From assembly GCF_900114475.1 (NCBI RefSeq), contig NZ_FOTE01000001.1, forward strand, positions 124,001 through 188,000: a stretch of DNA of 64,000 bases. Reading direction: 5' to 3'. The translations under genes were made by a program, and so were the position numbers. The notes under the pieces are model-generated. The model was given only the letters and a program-made list of their open reading frames with translations, did not search any database and had not been told where the DNA came from. The DNA is from Paenibacillus sp. 1_12. GTDB taxonomy: Bacteria; Bacillota; Bacilli; Paenibacillales; NBRC-103111. Positions 1 through 8,134 of this stretch are shown here, piece by piece. The first letter of the stretch is position 1, and every line of letters starts with the position of its first letter.

Positions 1-64
1 AACCACAGGAAAGCAACTGCTGCTCAGGCCGATAAACAATATTTTGATTTATGGACTTGCGCAT
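1..64 (-). CDS. 5' end of an unidentified gene, cut by the window edge
   Basis: An ATG at 64-62 on the minus strand is preceded by AAAGGAGC about nine bases upstream and opens a frame of 21 codons that runs off the left edge without a stop. The visible residues begin MRKSINQNIVYRPEQQ. They are too few to assign a family. It lies downstream of dtd in the same direction with about 155 non-coding bases between, so it may have its own promoter in 65-220; I see no convincing terminator or T-box there. Confidence 0.5.
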   Translation of the reverse strand, partial: MRKSINQNIVYRPEQQLLSCG

Positions 65-220
65 GGGTATTAAGCTCCTTTGAGTAATAGCTGAACAAGC
101 TGAAGACTCGTTCACTGCTGAGCTTATTATTTCCATATCAAAATATATTTATCCGTATGCTGATTCGTTTATGAAACGCTTTTTCACCAAATATCCTAAC
201 CATTCAAGCTATTCAAATAA

Positions 221-661
221 CTACTGGCTGTCGATAATTAAAGTGACCGGACCGTCGTTAACTAAAGATACATCCATCATCGCTCCAAACACTCCGGTTT
301 CTACCTTTAAACCAAGTCTGCGAAGATGGTCATTAAATTGCTCATATAAGGGTTCAGCATGCTCCGGTTTGGCTGCAGCCATAAAGTTGGGCCGTCTGCC
401 CTTACGACAATCCCCATAAAGTGTAAACTGAGAAATCGATAAGATTTCTCCTTCTGTTTCGGAGATGGAAAGATTCATTTTACCCGTCTCGTCCTCAAAT
501 ATACGAAGTCCGGCTATTTTCTCAGCCGCATATCGGGCGTCCTGCTCTGTATCCTCATGAGTAACACCAACCAGTAGAACAAGTCCATGCCGAATCGAAC
601 CGACCGCTACACCTTCTACCTCAACGCTAGCCTGTTTACTACGCTGAACAACAATACGCAC
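221..661 (-). CDS. dtd: D-aminoacyl-tRNA deacylase (Dtd)
   Basis: Removes D-amino acids (such as D-Tyr) and mischarged glycine from tRNA, a cytoplasmic proofreading step. The protein has the family's opening [14 protein letters not shown], the [15 protein letters not shown] core (SQFTLYG is the conserved catalytic strand) and near its C terminus the [18 protein letters not shown] motif. The open frame begins with a TTG at 676, but a GTG at 661 has GAGGTG seven bases upstream and gives 146 residues, the usual family length, so I take 661. It follows rel by about 60 bp in the same direction, the same rel-dtd pairing as in B. subtilis, and is probably co-transcribed. Confidence 0.95.
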   Translation of the reverse strand: MRIVVQRSKQASVEVEGVAVGSIRHGLVLLVGVTHEDTEQDARYAAEKIAGLRIFEDETGKMNLSISETEGEILSISQFTLYGDCRKGRRPNFMAAAKPEHAEPLYEQFNDHLRRLGLKVETGVFGAMMDVSLVNDGPVTLIIDSQ

Positions 662-721
662 GTGCTTACACCTCAATCCTTCGTGCTAACCATTAGTCCC
701 TAATTGGAATAACTCGTAACC

Positions 722-2914
722 TTAAGTTTGCATAATCCGATGCACCGAGTAGATGTCACGGATCCGTTTGATTTTTTCAACGACAGAGTGCAAATGCTCA
801 ATATTGCGAATCAATATCGACATATGAATTACCGCCATTTTGTTCTTGTCCGTACGGCCGGAGACAGCTGATATGATCGTTTTGCTTTCCGAAACTGCCT
901 GCAGGACTTCATTTAACAAGCCCATACGGTCATGTCCGGCTATTTCAATCTCCACGTTATAGCTGGCTTCCACCGAATCTACCCACTCCACTTCAATCAG
1001 ACGGTTGCCTTCTTCACTTCCATCAATTGCAGGAATGTTCGTACAATCCTCCCGATGCACGGAAACACCTCTGCCGCGGGTGATATAGCCAACAATGACA
1101 TCACCCGGAACCGGGTTGCAGCAGCGTGCAAAACGAACAAGCAAATTGTCCACGCCTTTAACACGAACCCCATGTGTTGGCCTGCTTTTCTTCTCGGCAG
1201 GAGCTGTCTTGACTTCTTTAATCTCATTGGTGAGCTGGAGCGCTTGCTGCTGCGCTTCTTCTGCTTCTTTACGTAATTTATCAGTAAGACGGGTAACGAT
1301 TTGTGCAGCTGTAATCCCACTAAAGCCAACCGCAGAGAACATATCCTCGACTTCATGGAAATTAAACTTTTTGGCAACCTCCATAAGCTCATTTTCTTTC
1401 ATCAGGGTTGACGGCTCAAGACCCAATCGTTTCAGCTCACGTTCAATCGCTTCTTTACCCTTTTCTACATTTTCCTCACGCTTTTCCTTCTTGAACCACT
1501 GCCGAATTTTGCTGCGGGCATGTGAGGATTGGGCCAGCTTGATCCAGTCCTGACTTGGGCCATAAGAGTGCTTAGAGGTCAATATTTCAATGATATCTCC
1601 AGTTTTCAAACGATAGTCCAAAGAAACAATGCGACCATTTACTTTGGCACCAATGGTTCGGTTACCGATCTCCGTATGAATGCGATAGGCAAAATCAAGC
1701 GGAACCGAGCCGGCAGGCAGTTCGATAACCTCGCCTTTAGGCGTAAAAACAAATACAAGATCGGAGAAAAAGTCCATCTTTAATGATTCCACAAATTCGG
1801 AAGCGTCCTCAGCGTCCTGCTGAAGCTCCAATATTTCACGGAACCAGCTCATTTTATCTTCGAAGCTGCCTGATGGTACGACACTTCCCTCTTTATAGGC
1901 CCAGTGCGCAGCTACCCCGTATTCCGAAGTTCTATGCATATCACCAGTACGAATCTGTACTTCAAGCGGTTCACCTTTGGGACCAATTACGGTCGTATGC
2001 AGAGACTGGTACATATTCGATTTAGGCATAGCAATATAGTCCTTAAACCGTCCTGGCATAGGCTTCCAAAGTGTATGAATGATACCAAGTGTAGCATAAC
2101 AATCCTTTATATTATCCACGATAATACGCAGCGCAAGCAGGTCATATATTTCATTGAACTGCTTATTGCGAGCTGTCATCTTTTTATAAATGCTATAGAT
2201 GTGCTTAGGCCGACCGGAAATATCCGGCTCTATCCCCATCTCGGATAGCTTTTCGCTGACATTATGCACAACGTCCTCGATATATTGCTCACGTTCTACA
2301 CGCTTTTTTTGCATCAAATTGACGATTCGGTAATATTGCTGCGGGTTTAGGTAACGAAGAGCAATGTCCTCCATTTCCCACTTGATCGCAGAGATCCCCA
2401 ATCTGTTGGCAATCGGACAAAATATCTCGAGGGTTTCATCGGCAATACGCCGCTGACTTTCCTCAGATTGATATTTTAATGTGCGCATATTGTGCAGGCG
2501 ATCGGCCAATTTGATGAGAATAACCCGAATATCCTGAGCCATTGCGACAAACATTTTACGATAATTTTCGTTTTGATGCTCTTCCTTGCTTTTGAATTTA
2601 ATTTTCTCAAGCTTGGTCAAGCCATCAACGATCATAGCACAGGTTTTACCGAATTTGGCATTTACAATGTCCAGCGAAACGGTCGTATCTTCAACGACAT
2701 CGTGAAGCAGCGCGGCGATGATTGAAGTTGCATCCATCTGCATGTTGACAACGATGTCCGCAACTGCTAATGGATGTAAAATATAAGGCTCGCCAGACTT
2801 GCGAACTTGCCCGGAATGGGCTTGCTCTGCAAATTCGTATGCTTCCCTTATACGCTTCAAATCATGTTCTTTTATAAACCCCGACGCCTTTTCAAGAAGC
2901 TGCTCAATCCCCAT
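722..2914 (-). CDS. rel: bifunctional (p)ppGpp synthetase/hydrolase Rel
   Basis: Makes and degrades the alarmone (p)ppGpp in the stringent response on starved ribosomes. The 730-residue protein has the full long-RSH layout: an HD hydrolase domain with LLHDVVEDT (His71-Asp72), a synthetase domain with GRFKDYIAMPK (about 288-298), a TGS domain (about 386-446, DLVFVFTPKGEV), a Zn-finger-like segment with ARCCNPVPGD, and a C-terminal ACT domain (about 655-728). The R-F-K-D motif is the charge version typical of bifunctional Rel rather than the EXDD of synthetase-only RelA. The intact HD motif agrees. ATG start with GGAATGAG upstream. A sigma-A promoter lies at 2950-2979 and dtd follows downstream. 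Confidence 0.98.
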   Translation of the reverse strand: MGIEQLLEKASGFIKEHDLKRIREAYEFAEQAHSGQVRKSGEPYILHPLAVADIVVNMQMDATSIIAALLHDVVEDTTVSLDIVNAKFGKTCAMIVDGLTKLEKIKFKSKEEHQNENYRKMFVAMAQDIRVILIKLADRLHNMRTLKYQSEESQRRIADETLEIFCPIANRLGISAIKWEMEDIALRYLNPQQYYRIVNLMQKKRVEREQYIEDVVHNVSEKLSEMGIEPDISGRPKHIYSIYKKMTARNKQFNEIYDLLALRIIVDNIKDCYATLGIIHTLWKPMPGRFKDYIAMPKSNMYQSLHTTVIGPKGEPLEVQIRTGDMHRTSEYGVAAHWAYKEGSVVPSGSFEDKMSWFREILELQQDAEDASEFVESLKMDFFSDLVFVFTPKGEVIELPAGSVPLDFAYRIHTEIGNRTIGAKVNGRIVSLDYRLKTGDIIEILTSKHSYGPSQDWIKLAQSSHARSKIRQWFKKEKREENVEKGKEAIERELKRLGLEPSTLMKENELMEVAKKFNFHEVEDMFSAVGFSGITAAQIVTRLTDKLRKEAEEAQQQALQLTNEIKEVKTAPAEKKSRPTHGVRVKGVDNLLVRFARCCNPVPGDVIVGYITRGRGVSVHREDCTNIPAIDGSEEGNRLIEVEWVDSVEASYNVEIEIAGHDRMGLLNEVLQAVSESKTIISAVSGRTDKNKMAVIHMSILIRNIEHLHSVVEKIKRIRDIYSVHRIMQT

Positions 2915-2949
2915 TCGCTTTACTCATTCCCTTAATTCGATTTTAGTCC

Positions 2950-2979
2950 ATTATGCATTTTTCATAGGCAATACGTCAA
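2950..2979 (-). promoter_or_regulatory. sigma-A promoter of rel-dtd
   Basis: On the minus strand TTGACG (2979-2974) and CATAAT (2955-2950) are 18 bases apart, 35 bases before the rel ATG. Because a terminator separates apt from rel, rel needs its own promoter, which this supplies. Prediction from sequence only. Confidence 0.6.
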
Positions 2980-3013
2980 CTTATTTACGACAATTCGACA
3001 ACTTTTGTCGAAA

Positions 3014-3044
3014 ACAAAACCCGGATCTACTGTCCGGGTTTTGT
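3014..3044 (-). terminator. intrinsic terminator after apt
   Basis: Perfect 12 bp arms ACAAAACCCGGA / TCCGGGTTTTGT around a 7-base loop. Read on the minus strand the stem is followed by TTTGTTTTCG. It sits 16 bases beyond the apt stop and upstream of the rel promoter. Confidence 0.8.
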
Positions 3045-3059
3045 ATCAGAACGTACCTT

Positions 3060-3572
3060 TTAGTACGTTACCAGTGAAATAATATCTATCGGACCCAGCT
3101 TTTCGCGTCCATTCAGATCCAAAAGCTCAATCAAAAAAGCAGCCCCGATCACTTGTCCACCTAACTGCTCTATCAGGTTTATCGAGGTCGCAATGGTTCC
3201 ACCTGTAGCCAATAAATCATCAGCAATTAGTACTTTCTGACCTGGCTTAATGGCATCTTGATGCATAGCAAGCTTATCCTTACCATATTCCAAAGCGTAA
3301 TCGGCTTCAATCGTATGGCCCGGGAGCTTACCGCTTTTACGAATCGGTACGAAACCTACTCCTAATGCGATGGCGAGTGGTGCACCAATAACGAATCCTC
3401 TGGCTTCCGGTCCGGCGATACAGTCAATTTCCACTTCCTTTAACTGACGGGCCAGTTCGTTAATGACCTCCCGATACACAGGTCCATTTTGCAATAATGT
3501 AGTAATATCCTTAAAGCTGATGCCAGGCTGCGGAAAATCCTCAATCACACGGATATACGGTTTAAAATTCAT
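3060..3572 (-). CDS. apt: adenine phosphoribosyltransferase
   Basis: Salvages adenine to AMP using PRPP in the cytosol. The 170-residue protein matches the family's length. It carries the N-terminal DFPQPGISFKDIT segment, the GPEARGF loop (54-60) and the PRPP-binding motif VLIADDLLATGGT (114-126). The ATG has GGAGGGAATTGT directly upstream. Its first four bases overlap the end of recJ, so the two are translationally coupled, and the pair ends at the terminator at 3014-3044. The recJ-apt-rel order is conserved in Bacilli. Confidence 0.98.
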   Translation of the reverse strand: MNFKPYIRVIEDFPQPGISFKDITTLLQNGPVYREVINELARQLKEVEIDCIAGPEARGFVIGAPLAIALGVGFVPIRKSGKLPGHTIEADYALEYGKDKLAMHQDAIKPGQKVLIADDLLATGGTIATSINLIEQLGGQVIGAAFLIELLDLNGREKLGPIDIISLVTY

Positions 3573-6016
3573 ACAATTCCCTCCAATAATGGTTTGTTCG
3601 ATTGTTTTTGCTGCATTAGCCGTTCTTGCAGCTCCTGGCTACTTGAGTAAAGCAAGGCTTGCTCTATCTCGACATTTTGCTGCCGATTTTGGTAAATCTG
3701 AGATTGAGTTAGCTCTTTTTTGTCAGGTTTGTCTACAAGCTTATAACTGCCAGAAGCTTTTGTCATCAATCCCAGTTCGGTAAATACATCCAGCATAAAT
3801 TGAATAAGACTCGAAGAAAGTCCTGAACGCTTCGACAGGCTGTCTATAAAAGCTGCCGGGGGTCTTGCTGCAGCCTGCTGTTGAACGGCTCCGTACACGG
3901 TTTTAAACATATCCCGCGATGGCAGAGCACCTTCATAGACAGTACCACCCTGATAAAATATAGCATATATTCGCTCCATACCCACTGCCGAACTAACAGC
4001 TGCACTCAGACCTGATAAGTCTGAAGGAAGATCGAAAAGAATAAGATCGGTCACCAATGGTAGGCTGACCTGCTTTGCAAGCTCATTCAAAGGCAGCAGA
4101 CTATTATCCTTCTCTTTTATCAAGCACCATACCGGTAGCTCATTCACAAAGCGCCCGAGCATGCTCTCATTATGGGATTGAAACAAGATAATGCCTGCGT
4201 GTGCCTCGCCACCTGAGCGTCGACTATCAATCTCTTTGACCCTCTCCATCAGCTCGGCCAGCTTAGGCTCAATCTTGGCAATGCCCCGCCAGTCAAATAA
4301 TTGCCTGTGAGCAATCCGTAAATCCTGAATCATCACCTGAGGCTTACGAACTCCGTTCCATTCATTTATGGAAAGCTCTCCAAGAACATCCATAGCTGCT
4401 GTAGATGATATCCAGGGCAGCAGCGCGCTTTTATGAAAGCCTACGGCATCGAGGGTAGCGGCACTTTCTTCCTTACTTGTCTTCAGAGTAATTTTCACAT
4501 GCTGCTGTTCTTTACCTATGGTACGAAGCTCTTTATAATTGGCATTCCTAATGATTACCTTGGGTGTAGGATTCCCCATGCCGAAAGGTCCAAGCAGCTC
4601 CAGCTGTTGAACAGTTGTTACGCCGATTTCCTTTAGAGAGCATACCATATCTACATCCATATAGGGAGTATAGTCCTCGGTGCATAACCATTCTTCAGCC
4701 AAAACGTTCAAACGCCGCTCCAGCTCAGGCAAATGCTCTCTTGCGAGAGTTAATCCTGCGGCAGCCTGATGTCCACCGTAATGATCAAGCAGGTCTTGGC
4801 AATGACTTAATGCTTGATACAAATCATAGCCAGCGATGGATCGTGCAGAGCCTTTTGCCATGCCTGTCTCTTTATCGATACTTAACACAAGCGTAGGGCG
4901 ATAATATTTGTCGACCAGTTTGGAAGCAACAATACCGACAACTCCTACATTCCAGCCCTCTTCCGCAACGACCAGCACCTGTTTGAGCGGCTCTGATTTG
5001 CTTTCCTGAACAATCGCATAGGCTTGCTTCGTCATCTCTTCAACAATTCTTTGACGTTCTTTGTTCAGCTGATCCAGCTGATAAGCCATACGTTCAGCAT
5101 CCTGCTGACTATCGGTAGTGAGTAATCGAACCGCTTCGTCAGCATGCTCAAGCCTACCACTAGCATTGATCCGAGGGGCTAAAGTAAAACCAATATGCGT
5201 TGAATTGATATCTTTTAAGTTAATACCCGCCGCATCAAACAAAGCACGTATCCCTAAATTAGACGAAGACTGCATACGTTTAAGCCCTTGCTTGACGATC
5301 ATCCGATTTTCATTCAATAAGGGCATCAAATCGGCTACCGTACCAATAGCTGCGAACTCCAACAGCTCAGCTGGCCAACGACCCAACAGCGCTTGAGCCA
5401 GCTTGAAAGCAACTCCAACGCCTGCCAGCTGCTTGAAAGGATATGGACAACCTGGTTTTTTAGGATTGATAATTGTACAGTCCTGCGGCAGGTGCTCAGG
5501 TGGTTCGTGATGATCCGTCACGATGATATCAAGACCTATCTGTCTAGCATAAGCAATTTCCTCCACGGCACTAATACCGGTGTCCACTGTAATAATCAAT
5601 TGAACACCCTGCTGTTGAGCCAAATCTAGAGCCTTGTTATTTAATCCATATCCCTCATGAGTGCGGTGCGGGATATAATAATCAAAGGACGCCTGAAGTT
5701 GATTCAGCAAATGGATCATCAAGACGGTGCTGCTGATACCATCCGCATCATAATCGCCATATACACGAATCTTGTCACCTTGTTCAATAGCTATAAGAAT
5801 ACGATCAACTGCTTCTCCCATTCCATCTAAAAGGAACGGATCATGATTCCAATCCGTTCCTTCATCTAGAAAAGCTTTGGCATGTTCAATATTCGTCATT
5901 CCTCGGGCAATAAGCAGACGAGCAAGCAAAGGTTCTATCTGAAGCTCCTGCGCCAGCATTTCCACTTGATCGTCATCCGCTTCAGTTATGTTCCATTTTG
6001 CCTTTGCGTGAAGCAT
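3569..6016 (-). CDS. recJ: single-stranded-DNA-specific exonuclease RecJ
   Basis: 5'-3' ssDNA exonuclease used in recombination, base-excision and mismatch repair. The 815-residue protein has the DHH-superfamily motifs GDYDADG (87-93) and VTDHHEPPE (166-174, the DHH triad), then the DHHA1 segment with a GGHQAAAG motif (about 415-422) and the OB-fold region. The C-terminal roughly 230 residues are the extra domain seen in Firmicute RecJ. ATG start with AGGAGGG upstream. The 190 bp between recJ and the CDF gene is packed with inverted repeats (6033-6200), which will sit in its leader if transcription starts further upstream. Confidence 0.97.
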   Translation of the reverse strand: MLHAKAKWNITEADDDQVEMLAQELQIEPLLARLLIARGMTNIEHAKAFLDEGTDWNHDPFLLDGMGEAVDRILIAIEQGDKIRVYGDYDADGISSTVLMIHLLNQLQASFDYYIPHRTHEGYGLNNKALDLAQQQGVQLIITVDTGISAVEEIAYARQIGLDIIVTDHHEPPEHLPQDCTIINPKKPGCPYPFKQLAGVGVAFKLAQALLGRWPAELLEFAAIGTVADLMPLLNENRMIVKQGLKRMQSSSNLGIRALFDAAGINLKDINSTHIGFTLAPRINASGRLEHADEAVRLLTTDSQQDAERMAYQLDQLNKERQRIVEEMTKQAYAIVQESKSEPLKQVLVVAEEGWNVGVVGIVASKLVDKYYRPTLVLSIDKETGMAKGSARSIAGYDLYQALSHCQDLLDHYGGHQAAAGLTLAREHLPELERRLNVLAEEWLCTEDYTPYMDVDMVCSLKEIGVTTVQQLELLGPFGMGNPTPKVIIRNANYKELRTIGKEQQHVKITLKTSKEESAATLDAVGFHKSALLPWISSTAAMDVLGELSINEWNGVRKPQVMIQDLRIAHRQLFDWRGIAKIEPKLAELMERVKEIDSRRSGGEAHAGIILFQSHNESMLGRFVNELPVWCLIKEKDNSLLPLNELAKQVSLPLVTDLILFDLPSDLSGLSAAVSSAVGMERIYAIFYQGGTVYEGALPSRDMFKTVYGAVQQQAAARPPAAFIDSLSKRSGLSSSLIQFMLDVFTELGLMTKASGSYKLVDKPDKKELTQSQIYQNRQQNVEIEQALLYSSSQELQERLMQQKQSNKPLLEGIV

Positions 6017-6032
6017 ATTTTACCCTCCTGAG

Positions 6033-6110
6033 AGTTTTGCGTTGCAAAACTGGCTTCGTAAGCTTTTGCTTAGCTTTCCTTCGGAAAGCTTACTTCGTAA
6101 GCTTCTACTA
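6033..6110. repeat. two tandem ~39 bp stem-loop units (repeat family A)
   Basis: Two adjacent units of 39 bp. Unit 1: arms AGTTTTGC/GCAAAACT (6033-6051), then GGCTTCGTAAGCTTTTGCTT. Unit 2: arms AGCTTTCC/GGAAAGCT (6072-6090), then TACTTCGTAAGCTTCTACTA. The linker CTTCGTAAGCTT is constant while both arms of the stem change together. The same architecture recurs inverted at 55149-55232. The units lie immediately upstream of recJ, on its leader side. Confidence 0.75.
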
Positions 6111-6128
6111 CCAACTGCTTAAAAATGT

Positions 6129-6200
6129 GGTGAATAATACGCGAAGCAGCCAAGGCGTCAGCGTTCGGCTTTGTTTCCATAGCAGCGAGACTTATTCACC
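6129..6200. repeat. 72 bp imperfect inverted repeat between CDF gene and recJ
   Basis: Outer arms GGTGAATAA (6129-6137) and TTATTCACC (6192-6200) are perfect complements. The inside holds AGCCAA...TTCGGCT, which can form a second stem. There is no T-run, so a simple intrinsic terminator is not indicated. It ends six bases before the stop codon of the CDF gene on the minus strand. Confidence 0.5.
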
Positions 6201-6206
6201 TGGTTT

Positions 6207-7160
6207 TCAATGAAGCATTGAAGAAAATTGGTCCTGCTCTAAATCAATGTTATTTTTATAGGGATATCCCGCATCATATGGATTGACATGAATATAAACC
6301 TCTGCGACATGAATATGCCGCTTCAACAAGGCTTGCTTGACCGTTTTTGCGATGTCGTGGCCTTCTAGCACACTGATTCGCGGGTTTACACTAATTTTTA
6401 TATCCACGATCACATAATGTCCTTGTTCCCGTGCGCGCAAATATTCGACAGCAATAACTCCTTTAATAACCTGCACGGTGCGCATCAGCTCTGCCACATC
6501 CTCATCATGAAGGGAATGCTCTAACGTCTGATGGATGGACTCCATTACAAGACGGTAGCCCATTCTCACAACTAGTATGGCTACAAACAGACCTGCTAGC
6601 GGGTCAAGGTAATACAGGTAATTATTTCCCAGGTAATGACCGAATAAGGCACCAACGACACCAATCAATACCACAAATGAAGAATATACACCCAAGCGAT
6701 GTTTCCGGGCGCTTGTAATCAAATCCTGATTCGACATTTTTTTGCCTAAACGATATTTATATTGAAACATAACCTCTTTAAGTATAATCGATATGACAAT
6801 AGCAATGAGTGCCGTAGCTTTCGGAGGCGAATCCACTCCATAATAAATCGTTTTGATCGATGAAAAACAAATCTCAATACCAATAACCAATAGTAAAACC
6901 GAAACAATAATAGCGGCAATGGATTCAGCCTTCCCTTGTTTATAGAGAGGATTTCCATCAGGCTGTTTTTTGGCAGCACGCAGTCCCATCAGCATAGCAA
7001 AAGAATTTCCAGCAGTTGAAACCGAATACAGGGCATCGGCAATGAGTGCCTTACTTCCTGAGAAATAACCGAATAGACCTTTCAAGGCAGCAAGAAAAAT
7101 ATTTCCAATGATTCCGATCCAGTAGGCGAATTCCGTTTTTTGAAAACGTTCCTCTGTCAA
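6207..7160 (-). CDS. cation diffusion facilitator (CDF) family metal exporter
   Basis: Proton-coupled exporter of divalent metals (Zn, Fe, Co, Cd or Mn; the sequence does not settle which). The layout is CDF-typical: six membrane helices in the first ~210 residues, with the SKALIADALYSVSTAGNSF segment in helix 2 and a cytoplasmic C-terminal domain with EHSLHDEDVAELMRTV and HVAEVYIHVNP. The usual HxxxD of helix 2 reads A-L-Y-S rather than H-S-x-x-D, so the metal site is altered from the Zn-type consensus; Mn/other CDF clades differ here too. The frame opens at GTG 7169, but a TTG at 7160 has AGGGAG eight bases upstream, giving about 317 residues. Convergent repeats and a terminator at 7184-7217 separate it from secF. 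Confidence 0.88.
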   Translation of the reverse strand: MTEERFQKTEFAYWIGIIGNIFLAALKGLFGYFSGSKALIADALYSVSTAGNSFAMLMGLRAAKKQPDGNPLYKQGKAESIAAIIVSVLLLVIGIEICFSSIKTIYYGVDSPPKATALIAIVISIILKEVMFQYKYRLGKKMSNQDLITSARKHRLGVYSSFVVLIGVVGALFGHYLGNNYLYYLDPLAGLFVAILVVRMGYRLVMESIHQTLEHSLHDEDVAELMRTVQVIKGVIAVEYLRAREQGHYVIVDIKISVNPRISVLEGHDIAKTVKQALLKRHIHVAEVYIHVNPYDAGYPYKNNIDLEQDQFSSMLH

Positions 7161-7183
7161 AAGAGCCACTCCCTAAAATTGAT

Positions 7184-7217
7184 AGAAAAGCCGCGGAACC
7201 GTTCAGTTCACGCGGCC
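7184..7217 (-). terminator. intrinsic terminator after secF
   Basis: On the minus strand GCCGCG...CGCGGC arms (7216-7211 and 7195-7190) enclose a 15-base loop and are followed by TTTTCTATC. It lies just beyond the secF stop and overlaps the region immediately upstream of the CDF start. Confidence 0.65.
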
Positions 7218-7222
7218 AGCTA

Positions 7223-8134
7223 TTATTCTTTTACTGCAGCTGCTCTTGGTTTAGAACTCAAGGATTTGTTTTTAAGTAAATACCACAATGGGCTGGCAAT
7301 ACAAATCGAGGAATAAGCTCCGGATGTTAATCCGATAATTTTGGCAAGTGCAAAAAGCTTAATGGATTCGCTGCCGAACACAAACAAACAAACAGCTGCT
7401 AGCAATACAGTAAGAACCGTGTAAATATTTCTTCTCATCGTCTGCCAAATACTATTATTCAGCAAATTGGAAAGGTCTTGAGTTGTTTTAATTTTGGAGA
7501 AACGGAGATTTTCCCGCACCCTGTCAAAAATAACGATTTTATCATTGATCGAATAACCTATAGTTGTTAAAATCGCCGCCAAAAATGGCAAATTAACTTC
7601 AAAGCGGAAAATCGCAAACATCGCAATAACGACACACGCATCATGTAAAATCGCAATAATAGCTGCGACTGCAAAACGCCACTCAAATCGAATGCTTACA
7701 TAAATACAAATTGCGATACTTGCAATAGCCACTGCATAGATAGCCTTAAGACCCAGCTCACGTGCAATATCCGGGGATACTGTATTGACCTCCTGGGACA
7801 CCTTATCACCAAAAGTGGAAACCATGGCCGCATTAATTTGTTTGATCTGGTCATCCGAAAGAATCAAATCAAATCTGGCAGAAATATGATCATTATTACC
7901 GCCAATGGAAACGACCGACGGCTTCAGATTGATACCATTAAAGACTTCTTCCGCTTTTTCCTTGGTTACGGTTTGAGCTACGTTAATATCAAGCCCTGTT
8001 CCCGCTTTAAAATCAACACCGAAATTCAAGCCGAAAATCGATGTGACAATAAATCCTACAATCAATATAACGATAGAAATTGTGAAAAATTTGTTGCGGT
8101 TTTTCATAAAATCAAAATGGTTTCTATAATCCAC
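7223..8134 (-). CDS. secF: protein translocase subunit SecF
   Basis: Membrane subunit that, with SecD, uses the proton gradient to complete protein export through SecYEG. The 303-residue protein has an N-terminal helix (about 17-35), an extracytoplasmic domain containing FGVDFKAGTGLDINV, and five further helices with the family motif TTIGYSINDKIVIFDRVREN. GTG start with AAGGAGG nine bases upstream. It overlaps the end of secD by 11 bases. In B. subtilis the two are one SecDF polypeptide; here they are separate genes with intact, distinct ends, so this is not a frameshift of a fusion. Confidence 0.97.
   Translation of the reverse strand: MDYRNHFDFMKNRNKFFTISIVILIVGFIVTSIFGLNFGVDFKAGTGLDINVAQTVTKEKAEEVFNGINLKPSVVSIGGNNDHISARFDLILSDDQIKQINAAMVSTFGDKVSQEVNTVSPDIARELGLKAIYAVAIASIAICIYVSIRFEWRFAVAAIIAILHDACVVIAMFAIFRFEVNLPFLAAILTTIGYSINDKIVIFDRVRENLRFSKIKTTQDLSNLLNNSIWQTMRRNIYTVLTVLLAAVCLFVFGSESIKLFALAKIIGLTSGAYSSICIASPLWYLLKNKSLSSKPRAAAVKE

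Noticed and set aside
65-220. T-box riboswitch before the gene at the left edge
   Set aside because: No GGTGGNACCGCG-type core or specifier stem could be found in the 155 bases; a gene-type link to hisS/aspS is therefore not supported.
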